Source: Pipra filicauda
Lineage: Eukaryota; Chordata; Aves; Passeriformes; Pipridae
Length of the DNA: 64,000 bases
Direction of reading: 5' to 3'
Assembly (NCBI RefSeq): GCF_003945595.2
Contig: NW_024104365.1
Span: forward strand, 8,589,049-8,653,048
Position numbers and translations under genes: made by a program. Below the pieces are notes generated by a model, which made no database searches, was not told the origin of the DNA, and was given only the letters and a program-made list of their open reading frames with translations. This document shows positions 26,130 through 38,602 of the stretch, piece after piece. Positions within the stretch are counted from its first letter, which is position 1. Every line of letters begins with the position of its first letter.

Positions 26130-26522
26130 GCTGGGAGAGCAGGGGGTGTTCACCAGAAGAAGAGAAGGCTCTGGGGAGACCTTTGAGCCCCTTCCAGTAC
26201 CTAAAGGGGTACTCTCTCCAAGAGAGCTGGAGAGGGGCTTGGGACAAGGGCCTGGAGGGACAGGACAGGGGAAATGGCTTCCCCCTGTCAGAGGGCAGGG
26301 ATTGATGGAATATTGGGAAGGAATTCTCATCTGTGAGGGTCGTGAGGCCCTGGCACAGGTTGCCCAGAGAAACTGTGGCTGCCCCATCCCTGGAAGTGTC
26401 CAAAGCCAGGTTGGACAGGAGCAGCCTGGGCTAGTGGAAGGTGTCCCTGTCCAAGACAGGGGGAATTGAAACTAGATGGTCTTTAAGGTCTCTTCCAACC
26501 CAAACAATTCTATTATCCTGTG
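26130..26522 (+). repeat. CR1 LINE fragment (long)
   Basis: Sense copy of about 390 bases from gctgggagagcaggggg through ttgcccagagaaactgtggc to cttccaacccaaacaattct. It is immediately preceded by the opposed short copy at 26018-26075. Confidence 0.92.
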
Positions 26523-28524
26523 TTTTCTTGTGTTTTTATGCTGTCTCTGCTGGGTTTGCAGGTCATAAGCAAACAAGGAGTTTGTGTAATTTAGTATTTC
26601 ACCTCTTCAAAATGGACTTGTCCTTTCTTAAATATTCTGAGTTTTTGTAATTTTTTTTTTTTTTTAATTTTTTTTTTGTCTTTGAAGGCACATTTCACCC
26701 TCAACTGCTTCATTATCAATTTTTGGTTTTCTCACTGGGCAAGATTTACAGGATAGATTTTCACCAAATGTGCTGCTTGGAAAATGCCTTTCCTGAGCTC
26801 TGCCTGCCATTCTGAGCACAGCTCAGATCAGTAGATCTTCACTGGGCAGAGCTGCCAGCAGCTTAATAGGGTCTAAAAACCCCACTTAGACTATGGGTTG
26901 CAAGGTGTGAGCATCAGGAGGGCAACCTGAGTGAATCTTGAGCAAGTCTTCAGCAAGAGAGGAATAAAAAGTGAACAGGACTGAAGGACATTGTAACAGG
27001 TATGGACCCTTGAAAAACTCAGTCCAAACACTGGATTAGACCTGCATAACCTTTCCTGCTTGTGCAGCCTGTTCCTATAAACCACTCAGTGTCTCCAGTG
27101 ATGGAGACACTGTTCTTCCTCTCTACTCTCTCCCTAGACAGGGAAATGAGGTACATATCACATTTACTCTGTGTCTTATCTTGGAACTGAACACTCCACG
27201 TCCTTCAACTGCTCCTCATTGTCTGTGTTTTCCACTCTCCTCCTCATCCTTGTTGCTGTTTTCTGCATTCCCCCCTCTTGCTCCTGTAGTCCTGTGTGAT
27301 GCCCAAGCTGCACCCTGTGCTGGCCCTCCTGTATCCCAGGTTTATACATGTCAGTGTGGAATAAACCTCCTTTGCACAAGCTGATTCATGCTCAGCTTCT
27401 GATCTGCAGTACAGGTCCCCTTCTGCTCCTGATCTGCTGCCTTGTGGTTGGTCCCCATCAATCCTACCTTGCTGCTTGCAGGATTTCTTTACTAAATCCT
27501 CCTTTTCCCCACAACCTTTTGATCCATGGAGATTACCCTGCATTCTCACAAATATTCAGCTTCCAGTTTCTATACCAAGGTGTAAATACTGCGGTCTCAC
27601 CTTGCCAGGTTTCTCTGACACCCACAGAACTGGTGGTGATCCAGACCCTTTGGAAGTCAGACCAGTCTTCTCCATATGAGGTGGAGCTGGGCTCCCAGCC
27701 CTGGGGAGCATCAGGGATTTCATGCCCTGGGTACATAGCCCTCAGCATGGCAGGGGGGGGCTGCAGGCTTTTGCATATAGAGAGACCTCGATGCCTTTCA
27801 TTAGGTGGCAGAAGGAAAAAAAAGCCTTTCCATTCATTCTGAGCAGGTTTTTCAGCCCCTCCCATCTTGACCCTGATTGCTTATCAGCTGGGATATGTTT
27901 ATCCTAAATCTTTCTTTTCTCCTTTTCGTGTCTCCCCCTCCACCTCTCCCTTTCCTGCTTTTTCTCCCACTGTTTCTCTCTCCCAGCATCCCACGTGCAC
28001 ACCCCCTTCCCAAGGCCAGCTCTGAGCTTGCAGAGGAGTGAAGCTTCAGACTAAACTTTAATTTTCACGCTCCCTGTTTCAAGGGCACCAGGCGGGTTTT
28101 TTTCGGCTGTTGCCCTCCACCGCAGAACTGGAAGGTTCTGGTTTGTGCCACTGTCGATTGAGACAGCATCGGTGTTATTACAGCATGTTCCCTCCCTGTG
28201 GAATTCAGAAGAGACCAGCTCCTTTTATAGCCTGGCCAGAGCCCCTCTGAGGGACTGCTCCTGTGCCTCTTTTACACTCCCTGTCCCCGGGACTGATGTC
28301 AAAGTGCTGCAGTGTTGACCTCGAGCCCTGCAGGTCCTTTGAGTAGTTCCTAGAAAACCCTCCTGGCACTTTGCCCACGGGGTACAGTCACAGCTCTGCC
28401 CTGGGAAGGCCGCGCCTGGTGTTGGCCATGTGTCTCTGCAAAGTCCCTGCTGCTGCAGACACTGTGCAGAGACCAGGTCCTTAAAAAAAATCATATTATG
28501 GCTTAGAGACATGGGCCATAATGT
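26523..28524. other. Intergenic DNA without genes
   Basis: Poly-T tract at 26649-26681 and the GATA/E-box composite at 27880-27890. No exon supported; the 164-codon plus-strand frame at 27348-27842 has no recognisable domain. Confidence 0.45.
27880..27905. promoter_or_regulatory. Candidate regulatory element with second GATA/E-box composite
   Basis: CTTATCAGCTG at 27880-27890 carries the same ten-base GATA/E-box overlap seen at 20848-20857. TTTATCC follows at about 27898. It lies inside a CR1-free block (27845-28230). Confidence 0.3.
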
Positions 28525-28617
28525 CTCTAAGTGATGGGCTTGGCAGTGCTGTGTTAGTGGTTGGACTCAATGACCTTAGAGGGCTTTTCCAACCTTAATG
28601 ATTCTGTGATTTTGTAT
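28525..28617 (+). repeat. CR1 LINE 3' end
   Basis: Sense copy with ttggcagtgctgtgttagtg, uninterrupted ggttggactcaatgacctta and tail atgattctgtgatt. Serves as the intact reference for the split copy at 13728-13950. Confidence 0.9.
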
Positions 28618-31221
28618 AACATGACCCTCTCCTCCAGCTCTTCATGTCTCCCATCTCCAGGAGCTCTTCATGGCTACCACTTCCTAGGTAATCCGTGTGT
28701 CCTTTTCCTTAGTCTTGGTTTCATCCATCCCAGGGCACAAGTAGGGGTGCAGATCAGGAACCACTCTCCCTGTGATGGCACCCACCCTGTGCCAAAGCAG
28801 TGGTGGTGGGGAAGAGGCAAATGGTGGGGTGAGGTAAGAGAGGTCTTGCACTTGTGTAGTCTGGGAGATGCTTGTGCTGTGGGAAATCTGGCCCTTTCTG
28901 GCATCCTCGTTGACAGCAGTGTCTGGTCAGGAGGATTAAATAGGAGAAGGGAGAACATCACCACCCATCACTTTCCCAGCACTTTCCCAGCCCTTCAAAC
29001 CCAACTTTCAACCCAAATCACATGGAACTAACAAAGCATAAGCGAGCATCATCTTCTCTCCGTGGATCTCTGACTTGGTTTGTTATTTCCATTCTTTTTT
29101 AGTCTCTGTGAGCCCGTTCTCTTGTTGTCCCCACACCTCCTGGCCTACTGCTGTTTCTCAACATTCCCAAATGTTGGACAGCATTAGCAGAAAGTCAAGC
29201 ACATGCAACTCCTTCCCAACAGATGTTCCACAAAGGGAACTGGAGACCTCCCCAGGACCTTTCTATAGAGTCTTTCTTGTTTCTTCTGTAAAGACACAGC
29301 ATTTCTGTGAAGGCATCCTGGAGCATTTCTCTCAGACTCACAGAAGCAGGATACTGCAAAACCCCTAAAGGCTCTAGGAGACTGAGACTGGATGGAAACC
29401 AAGCAGTCTTGTTCTCCAGAATTGGTTGGATATTTTGGCTTTCTTCATCCCAAGGTCCATAGAGTGGGGACAGAGTGTCTTAGGGTTTTCCACAGTGTGT
29501 GTTGGGTCCTGTCCCTGCCTTCTTCAGGCAGCCAGTTACCCAAGTGAGACGTATTTAGTTATCCACTCAGTAGAGTGTTAGTCTGGGAAGTGAGATGGGA
29601 TTTAAACTCCCCTCCTTGAGTGTCTCATCATGCTTCTCCCCAGCTGTGAAATAAAGGCAGCACAAGAGTGAGATGAAGAGAGCTCGGTGCTATCATGAAT
29701 AACAAGAACAAGTAGGTTTCTAATCTTGGGAATGAGATGATCTTTCCCGTCACAGGACACAGCTCCACTAATAAATAAGTGTCAAATACTGATACTGGAA
29801 CTTGATTGTCTCTATCATTAACATGATGCTTGGCACAATTTTGGCCTCAGCCAGCTAGTGCCATCCTAAATCTGCAGAGGACAATGTCTCTGTGGTGGGA
29901 GCACAGGGATGCTGCTTCACCCAGATGGAGCTCAGATGGAACACCAAGTCTTTTGGGGTGCCCTGTATGAACCCCCTCTAGGTGCAACGAGCATGTGGCC
30001 ACAGCACAGCTGAGCCTGCTGATGTATCACTCCTCTTGTGCTGCTTCTTAAACCCTTTACATAAACATTTGCTTGTGGCCAGGGTTGGGAAAGAGCCGTA
30101 AGCAGATAGGGCTGTGCTCTGACTCCGTGCGGCTGCTCAGATGTTCCTGCCCTGCTTTTCATGCAGATGAGCTCAGACCACGACAGAGGTCAAACCAGCA
30201 CGTGATATCTTTAAAAAGCCCAGAACTGAACAAGATAGCTCTTCCCAAAAGCCTTTCTTGCCAGCTTTTTTTTCCCCCCTTCCTGCCATACTGTGGTCGT
30301 GCCAGAGTTTCTGCTTGCAGCGGGCGGAAAATGCAGCAACTGCAGGTCGAAAAATGCAGGGAATAAAGAACAGAAAAAAAGGACAGATAACACAGGGTAG
30401 TTCTCGTTTATCTCAGTCTGGGGTTGCAGGTTGCAGAGATCCTCAAGCTGAGCTTGGATGGGAAAGAGATGTCCATTAGCTCCCTCGCCTTCATTCCCCA
30501 CATAAAGCTTCCTCCCCACTTTGCCACTCTGGTCCCCCCAGCACTGCCCCTGCCCCCCGTCCCATTAGGACCCAGTGGGCTGTCAGAAGCATAATGGAAG
30601 AGAGAGCTTTCATCCATCACAGACCTTGAAGAGTTCAGCGAGGCAGAGCCATCACAGAGGAGAAACATTCCTCCGCGGATCCCCTCTTGTCTCTCGGGTG
30701 GGAAGGGGGAGGAGGAGGGAGAGATAAGGCCAAACTAATTTGTCTTTTTTAATTGGTTCAGAATACTTGAACGAAAGCTGGTTTGTTATCCTTGGCTTTG
30801 CTCTGGCAGGCGTCCAGGATGTAGGGCAGAGGCTTCTGAAGAGTTAACCTCTTCTAAATATCCTATTAGGATCCTCTCCATTTAGTGTAAGGACGCTGTA
30901 AGCAGAGTCAGAGTGGGAGGGCCTCTTCATCTTTCTTTTTTTCCTTTTTTCCATTAGAAACTCAGCTTTGGAAGGGACACAGGGACACACAGAACAGCAA
31001 AGGCCCAAGGGTGAGAGTCTTCTGGTCAAATTTTGCTGTAAACATCCAGAGCTGAGCTAATCATCCTGAGCTCACTTTGTAGTCAGCAAAGAGAGACAGG
31101 CACTTCTAAGGCACTTCTAACTCAGACCAAGGCAGGATCTGAAAGAGATTAAATGATTCATTCCTGCTTGTCTGTGAGGGTCTGCAGTCACTGGAAAGGG
31201 AGAATAGAATGGTTTGTGTTC
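28618..31221. other. Intergenic DNA without genes
   Basis: About 2.6 kb CR1-free. Paired GATA sites at 30722-30791. No exon supported. Confidence 0.45.
30722..30791. promoter_or_regulatory. Candidate regulatory element, paired GATA sites
   Basis: AGATAAG at 30722-30728 and TTATCC at 30786-30791 flank a TTAATTGG homeobox-like core. The region is repeat-free with a short unique AT-rich centre. Weak evidence only. Confidence 0.22.
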
Positions 31222-31338
31222 GAATCATAGAATAAAAGAGTGTTTTGGATTGGAATCATGGTTTGGGTTGGAATCGCAGAATCACAGAATGGTCTGGGAT
31301 GGAAGGGACCTTAAAGATCATCTAGTTCCAACTCCAAG
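31222..31338 (-). repeat. CR1 LINE heads, stuttered
   Basis: Three successive antisense CR1 heads: gaatcatagaataaaag.. at about 31223, aatcatggtttgggttgg at about 31254, and gcagaatcacagaatggtct at about 31275. Only the last continues to gatcatctagttccaactc. Confidence 0.8.
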
Positions 31339-31559
31339 ACAATTTTCTTGGGATGTTTACATTTATCTGGTGTCACACAGGTGTGACAACAGATCAGTGA
31401 GAGGCCTGTGCAGGTCTTGAAGAGCAGCTGGAGGGCATCTAAAATGTCAGTTGGTGCCAACTCATGGGCAAATGAATCAATCTGATAAAGTTACAGTAGA
31501 TGACTTGGGCTCTGAATATCTGGCCATAGCTGACCATGTTTTACATACATAGCTGGGAA

Positions 31560-31662
31560 GAATCATGGAATCATAGAATGGTTTGAGTTGGAAGGGACCT
31601 TAAAGATCATCTTGTTCCAAACCCTTGCCATGGGCAGGGATACCTTCCACCAGACCAGGTTA
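31560..31662 (-). repeat. CR1 LINE 3' end, short
   Basis: Antisense copy with head aatcatggaatcatagaatg, truncated after gaccaggtt, the same break point as at 373-468. Confidence 0.92.
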
Positions 31663-31935
31663 AGGAGCGGCTCCAGAGTCATGCTTGGGCTCAGATTGAC
31701 TGGCCATCCATGATTTGTGTTTCTGTGCTGCAAGTGGCTGCTGAGTGACCCGTTTGTTGTAGCAGAGAGGTCACCAAATGCTTTAAAACAAACTCAAGGA
31801 CGTATTTACAACATCGTTTAGGCATGAACTGCACCTTCATCAGTCTTTGTGGTCACTATGTTTGACAGAAAAAGTGGTCCAACATGCTTCCTTGAAGGGT
31901 CCCAACTCTATCTTTCATGAAGACAGATGATGTGG

Positions 31936-32066
31936 GACAGGTTGGATGGGGCTTGGAGCAACCTGGTCTGGTGGAAGGTGTCCCTGCCCATGGCAGGGGG
32001 TTGGAACAAGATGACCTTTAAGATCTCTTCCAACCCAAACCATTCCATGATTCTATGTTTCTGTGA
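31936..32066 (+). repeat. CR1 LINE fragment
   Basis: Sense copy from gacaggttggatggggcttg to the tail tgattctatgtttctgtga. Inverted partner of 31560-31662 with about 270 bases between. Confidence 0.92.
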
Positions 32067-33414
32067 GTATGAAGCTGAGTTCAGAACTGTGCTGGTGGAT
32101 CTTAGAACAAACCTGGACTCCTCACACACCCAGCTGATCTGCAGCCAAGAAGCAGTTCACAGAAAACCAGTGATGCTGCACTTTTTGGCTTCCTCTCGTG
32201 CTGGGATGGGTGAATCCTTTGTTTGCAGATGGTTACAGTCACAGGTCAAGGCCTGTGCCCTCCACATGTCTGGGAGCATCAGATTTGCTTTGGTCTCTGA
32301 CAACATTACTGCAAAGTAATTTCTCTCCTTGGGCTGTTCCACTCCAGCAGGGGAAGAGGCAAGAGCAGAGCTCAGCAGCCTGACATCCAGTGTGCAAGGT
32401 CCAAGGGTTAATTCTCTGCTCCATTATAAATTTCCCTTTGGAGAGCTGGCAGACCTAATTGATTTAGGAGACAAATTCCCATTTCTCAAAGAAGACTTAT
32501 CTGGACTTGTAAAAACTAGAGCTTGCTTTCAACCCCAAATCAGGAGAGTTAATGTCCCTTCTAGATGGTCTGCCATCTTAAATCATGTTAATTAACAGGG
32601 TCATTTAATTCATAAAAATGCCTGATTCCTTTTTTTTTTTTTTTCCAGAAACCCATGTTGTGATGAGAACCCATCATGTGGGCAGTTTAGCTGAATTCCT
32701 CAGTCTTATGGAAAGAAAATCCAGTTTGCAGGGGGGTTGTTTTTGTAAATAAAAGTCCACAAAGTGAGAAAAGGGAACAGGTCCTGGAGAAGGGTGGCCA
32801 AGCTTGGAAATCCCTGTCCCTTGGAAACCCCTGCCTGCTGTTTTCATTGATAAAGCCTGTTAAGAGTTCACCCAGTGTGACCCAAGAAATGCCATCAAAA
32901 AACAGTCCCAACCCCTGGGTTTTGCTTTTCTCAGATGTTTTAATCAGCTTGTTTGACAGATGCAGGCAGATAGAGCCAGACACCGGTGTGGGTGCCTGCA
33001 GAGATGGGTCTTGTTCCCTGCTCCTCCCCAAAAGTCCCAAAATGCCTGGGGCAAACCACATTCTATGGCAGCTGCCATGGCCCCAGCCAACAAGGGTCAA
33101 AGCACTGTGGGACTGAAGAGTGTCCCTGAGGGCATCTGGCCCATCCTCCTGCCCCAAGGCAGAGTCAGTATCTATCTTCTTACCCTTGTCAGGGCTGTTC
33201 TGAGTTTCCCAAGCAGTCTCTCCTTCCTAGAGTTCCCTGTCCTTGCCATTAAAAGTCCCTTCCCTCCCTTCTTTCACCTTTCATGAAGGAATGTCACTCC
33301 TCAAGTGTCTCTGCAGGCTGACCAATTTCACTGCTCCCTCCTTAATCTTCCTTTTCTACTCCATTGCATTTTTTTGGGGCTGTCCCCAGTCTGACCTCTT
33401 TTTCTCTTGAAGCC

Positions 33415-33480
33415 CAGGGCCCAGGAGGGGGCCCAGTGCTCCAGCTGAGACCTTCTCAGCACCAAGGAGATAACTCCATA
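33415..33480 (-). repeat. Possible old CR1 internal fragment
   Basis: The words ggcccagtgctccagctgag and ccttctcagcaccaagga resemble the antisense of a more internal CR1 3' region. Diverged, so tentative. Confidence 0.35.
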
Positions 33481-33850
33481 GCTGACTTCAAAGATAATGC
33501 CAGAACTCCACAGAGCTTCCCAACGACTCAAACGCTTCCCGGCTTCCCTGGGATTGGAAAGAGTGGTTCCCATCATGAAAGCAGATGGGGAAAAACAGAT
33601 ATAAAACCCCACATTTAGATGTCCACAGGTCGGTCATCCAGCTGGCCAAGCCCAGGGCTCTGCTGCAGAGTGGAGCAAGGTGTGGTCCAGTGGAGGTCCA
33701 GTCACTACTGCGGTGGGATTTGGTTGCCACAGGAGTGTCTAAGGTAATTTTAGCCAAAGACCCTGCTGTCATTTTGTCTTTTGTTGATATTTCACATGCT
33801 TTCAGATTTTCCCAGTGCCTCTGTTTGGCCAACTGAATTGTGTCTCAGGG

Positions 33851-33899
33851 TATAAAGGGAATAGAGAGAATATAAAGGGAATAGAGGGAATATAAAGGG
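33851..33899. repeat. 20-base minisatellite, about 2.5 copies
   Basis: The unit tataaagggaatagagagaa is followed by a copy with one change (gag to ggg) and a partial third copy tataaaggg. Confidence 0.92.
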
Positions 33900-34599
33900 C
33901 ATTTAGATATCCACATTACAGGAAGGTACTGGTCTGGAGAAACTTATTAGTCTTAATCCACAACTCTCGTGCCAAGTCTTACAGCCTCCGTGGCTCTATT
34001 TGCACATCTACTTGCTCCATTTCCACCACTTTTCCCCATGCAGAGATCCCCCTTTCCCTGCTCGGTGGAGGTATTGCAGGACCACTTCCCTTCTATCCCT
34101 GAGCAGCCTCTGGGAGCAGGGCACTGAAACACCTGAGAGGAGACCCCAGCATTTGGGATTTGAGTCTTGTACAGATGAAAAGGACGGTAAAACACCTTCC
34201 CTCAACTCTGCTAGCACCGTCGAGCCTCGCATGGAGAGGAGCTGCCTCCTCCCTCACAGGGATGTGCTGGAGGCCGAGCAGATCCCGTTGCTCCCTGGAA
34301 ACCCTCCTCCCTTTCCCAGAGCTGGGCACCCCCATCCCTCTGAGTGGTCTGACAGTAACCATGCCACGGGGGGCTGTCAGTCACCACGACGTTGGGCAGT
34401 GTCAGCCACAGTTCGCCGTAATCTCCCGGGGGGGAGAGCGGTGCCAGAAGTGACAGCTACCTTTATCCACATCCCAGGGATATAAACAATAGTATGGAAT
34501 AATGACAGGGGGAGCACAAGCATCAATATCCTTCAGCTGCTTTGGGCCCCCCTCCCTCCACCCTGGAGTATGTTCCTGAAAAAGCCTCGTTTCCCTAAT

Positions 34600-34800
34600 A
34601 CCTGGGGTTTTCTTTGCTTATTAACCTTATCTGCCGGAGCAAAGTACCTCGGTGAAAGACATTTTTTGGGTGACTTTTTTTTTGGAATGTTTTTGTAATC
34701 CTTGCATTTATAGGCAAAGACAAGGAGATCAAAGCTGCCCAGGGTTTATAAAGCATGTCAGGCTGAAAGTTTGACATCAATTAAAGTGATATACACATTG
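34600..34800. promoter_or_regulatory. Candidate conserved-type non-coding block
   Basis: CTTATCT (GATA on the minus strand) at 34626-34632, a TCF/LEF-like AGATCAAAG near 34727-34735, and several unique A/T-rich words up to 34800, without any CR1. It resembles developmental enhancers in composition. Conservation was not tested. Confidence 0.22.
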
Positions 34801-35745
34801 TCCAGATTTATGAGAAAACACTGATTTGGCCCCATCCCCTGCCCCCCAAATCAGCAAGACTCTTTGCAGTGACTTGCATCTCTTTTCAGGGCCTGCTGGT
34901 GAGTGATTGGGGATTTGAGAACATCGTGAAGGTGACCCAGTGCTCAGTGGTTCTTCCCAGCTGCAAGTCCTGGCCCTGCATGCACTGAGTTGGCCAGTCT
35001 CAGCTGCTTGCCTTCACTCTGCCCTGTGGCACTGCAATGGGAACAGTCAGAAATTAACCACTTTCAATGTTTTTGGAAAGGAAAATGGGATACAGGACTG
35101 AGAATTTAGTTTTTCTTCTTAATGCTTTTCTGCTTAATACTTTTACGTATGTGTGTCTTTTGTCCTCTTTTGTGGTAGAAATTGCTTCGTTATCACCAAA
35201 AGGAATGGCTGAAAACTGTAAGGCCTTCATGTTTTAACTGCTAGTGGATAAATTCACTCTTGAAAAGCTTACTTTTACTCTTTTTTTTACTCTTACTTAG
35301 TGAGAGGAGTTTGGGTCCCCATTCCCACCATATTCCCAAATACTGTCCCAGAGTGGATACCCTCTTTGTGACATGGCAGGAAAGGTGCAAGGGAGGCTCG
35401 TGGCTGATTTGTTTGGGAGAAAAGAAGAGATTTCAGTTCATAGCCCCTCTCAGGCTCAGGAAATTGAGACTCAAATCATCTGGTTCCCAGGAAGGAGCCA
35501 TAACCTCCTCTCCAGCCTTCTTGCTGAAGGTGGAAAACTCTATAGCAAGAAATAAGTGACCTGTAGACCGTGAAGGTAACAGGGAAGGCTGGTGGTGCCT
35601 TTCATGTCCAGAGTGCTCCCCTGCACAGGTGGGCTCTTCTGCTCTCTGTGCATTTGCCTCAATGCAGTTGGTGGGGATGGAGGCTGAAGTCTCTGATTTA
35701 TGGATACAGACTCCCCCTCCTTGTGGTCTTCTGTGATTTGCACTT

Positions 35746-35955
35746 AGAATCATGGAATAGTTTGGGTTGGAAGAGACATTTAAAGATCAGCTAGTCCTGC
35801 AATGAACAGAAACATCTTCAAGTAGACCAGGTTGCTCCAAGCCCCATCCAACCTGATCTTGAATATTTCCAGGGATGGGGCATCAACAACTTCTCTGGGA
35901 AAGCTGTGCCAGTGTTTCACCACAATCATTGTAAACATTTTCTTCCTTATAGTTA
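35746..35955 (-). repeat. CR1 LINE fragment
   Basis: Antisense copy with head agaatcatggaatagtttgg, through ggttgctccaagccccatcc to attgtaaacattttcttcc. About 210 bases. Confidence 0.9.
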
Positions 35956-38217
35956 GTCAAAATAGAATCATCACCTCATGTCACAACAGGCCCTACTAAA
36001 ATTTTTGTCACTACTTGTGCGAAGTGATAAAATACAGACTAGCAAAACCTGAACTGTGGGAACATCTTGAAAAATCATTTTTGGTGCTCAGCTGCGTGTT
36101 TTGCAGCTCCCCTTCCTTTGGAAATTTGGTCCATGGGGAAGACCTGAAATGTCAGAAGAAAGTCAGCTTTCCCCCAGCTGGAGGAAGTCCCTGGATGTGG
36201 ATTTGGAAGCAATGGAGCTGCTACAAGCTTTTGGAGCAAGCCAGATGTCAGGGGCTGAGATGAGGTTGTGTATGGATATATTGTGAAGATTTCATTTACC
36301 TCTGTTTTCTGACCAGGCAGTAAATCACACAGGATCATTTACCTCTGGGTGGTTGGAGTAAATGTGAAAACAATCCTGAATATCTGAGAAAAGCTTCTGG
36401 ATCTAAAAATGGCCAAATAAAGAGCAAGGAGTGGGATGAGGATAATAAATGCAAATTGGATAGTTTGTGCCCAAATTAGACCTCGCTTCCATGTCATTTC
36501 CCCTGCTGCCTCTCAGATATCCTCTGAGTGTTTCCTGGCAACCCCTCTGCATTTGTAGTGTCCAAATTTTCCTCCTTTACCCCGGCGTTCACTGCCCTTC
36601 CTGTGCCTCGTGACCGAGGGTTGATTGCAACCAACGTTATTCCTCCAGAACAAACCAGGAGCTGACTGTCCCTTTAACCCTCCTGGAACAAAACCCCACG
36701 CAAACCAAGAGATTCTCCAAAAACACCTGTGACAACTAGAAATGGAGCTTACTGGGGGGAGGGAACAAGAGGTGGAGATTTCAGGGATTTTCAGGGATTT
36801 TAGTCCCTGTGTTGTCACAAGTCTCTCTGTGCCACAACAGTTTAATGAGCACAGAAAATTCCATCAGCCACCAGGATTTTCCACTTCCTCCAAGCAAAAC
36901 CCAGTCCCATAAGGAGCCTCCAAAAGCTGAAGACACTGTGCCTCCTCCTACATGTTTCAACACTTCCTCCGGATCAAACTCCAGCCTAAGGATGATTTAA
37001 TCATTTATTGCCTTTGCACTGAAAAATATCCCAGCAAAGCAGTTTTTCAGCTCCCTTTTGCTCACAGTGGCTGTTTAATGTGTCCTGTGATGGTCACTGG
37101 AGATGTTCAGACAGCAGAACCTGGAGGGATTCAGCTCATGCTCAAGCAGACACCTTCATCCAGCTGAGTTGCTCTCCAAGCTCCACTGACTCCAAGGTCC
37201 ACTGACTCCACTAATTTTCAAGAGGGAATTTATCCATTAGAAGCTAAAACATGGAGGCTTTACAGTTTTCAGCCATTCCTTCTGCTGATAACAAAGCAAT
37301 TTCTACCACTAAAGAGGGCAAAAGAAGACACACATGCACAAAGTTATTAAGGAGAAAAGCATTAAGAAGAAAATTAAATGTGGAACCTGGAGACTTACAA
37401 TGAATTCAAATGCCTAAACATGGGTGTTGAGCACCTTGTGGGATCCTTTGGCTCTAATGTTGAGAGTGGTGCCATTTATCTGGGAAGGGGAGAAGATGTG
37501 CAGTGATATTTGTATGGTCTAAACGTGTGACCCAGCCTATCTTCTGACCGTCCTTTGGAGGAGCACTCCAAAAATTCCTGCAGATCCGTGAGCTAGTGTG
37601 GCAGCTTTTGTGTCTCATCAACAAAGGGTGCTTGAGAATGGACCAAACCCAATATTTATGGACCAAAGAAGGCCTCCGGTGCAGCTACTGTAGGCTGAAA
37701 ATGAACGAGGAATCCCTATGCTATGGGACCCCCTTCACTACCCTCTTCCTGATCTCTGGAGCTATTTAGGACCTCAAGGTGTACAGGTTTTCTTGAAGGA
37801 CCACCAGAAGTTTCTGCAGACACCAGTAGCTCAACCCTTTCCACACTGAGATTTTACAGTGGAAACTGATGTTTTATCAGTGAACCGAGCTGAATGATCC
37901 AATCCAAGGGGGAAAGAAATATTAGCTCCTGCTTCCCCACAAGGTATGTTAGAAAGACTGTCTTTAGTTGTAGTGCAGCCACATTCTTTTTCTCTTATTT
38001 TGGGCCAAATCTTGCACAACTGTTCTGCACATTTCTCCCAGATTTTCAGAGACCTTCAGCTTCCTCAAGCTGTGTTGTTCAGTCCATGGCTTCACTTGCT
38101 CCTTGTTTACAAACTCATGATGAACAAGTGCAGCTTGGGAAAGGCATAAGAAAGAGGGGTCTGTCTTCCAAAGAGCTCCTTTACCTGCCTTCTTACATTT
38201 AGAGCAGGAAAGAAATG
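35956..38217. other. Intergenic DNA without genes
   Basis: Small duplications only: ttttcagggat repeated near 36780-36800 and ccactgactcca repeated near 37181-37210. No exon supported. Confidence 0.45.
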
Positions 38218-38602
38218 GGAGGCCATGAAAATGGTTAGAGGAAAGGCTGAGAGAATTGGGATTGTTCAGCCTGGAGAAGAGAAGGCCCCAGGAGACCTTC
38301 TTGCAGCCTTTCAGTACCTGAAGGGAGCCAACAAGGGAGCTGGAGGACAAGGACTTTGGACAAGGGTCTGGAGTGACAGAACAAGGGGGAATGGCTTCAA
38401 ACCGACAGAGGGCAGGATTAGATCAGATATTAGGAGGAGATTCTTGACTGTGAGGTCCTGGCACAGGTTGCCCAGAGAAGCTGTGGCTGCCCCATCTCTG
38501 GAAGTGTTCAAGGCCGGGTTGGACGGGGCTTGGAGCAAGCTGGGATAGTGGGAGGTGTCCCTGATGGTCTTTAAGGTGCCCTCCATCCAAAACTTCCAGA
38601 GG
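38218..38602 (+). repeat. CR1 LINE fragment (long, tail lost)
   Basis: About 385 bases of sense CR1 from tgggaggccatgaaaatg through gttcagcctggagaagagaa to a degraded end (ccctccatccaaaac). A stretch between gtgtccctg and atggtcttta is deleted relative to other copies. Confidence 0.9.

Larger units (their letters stand above)
32067..35745. other. Intergenic DNA without genes
   Basis: Poly-T tract at 32629-32645, a 20-base minisatellite at 33851-33899, a possible old CR1 piece near 33415-33480 and the candidate block at 34600-34800. Mild CpG enrichment at 34210-34445. No exon supported. Confidence 0.45.
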
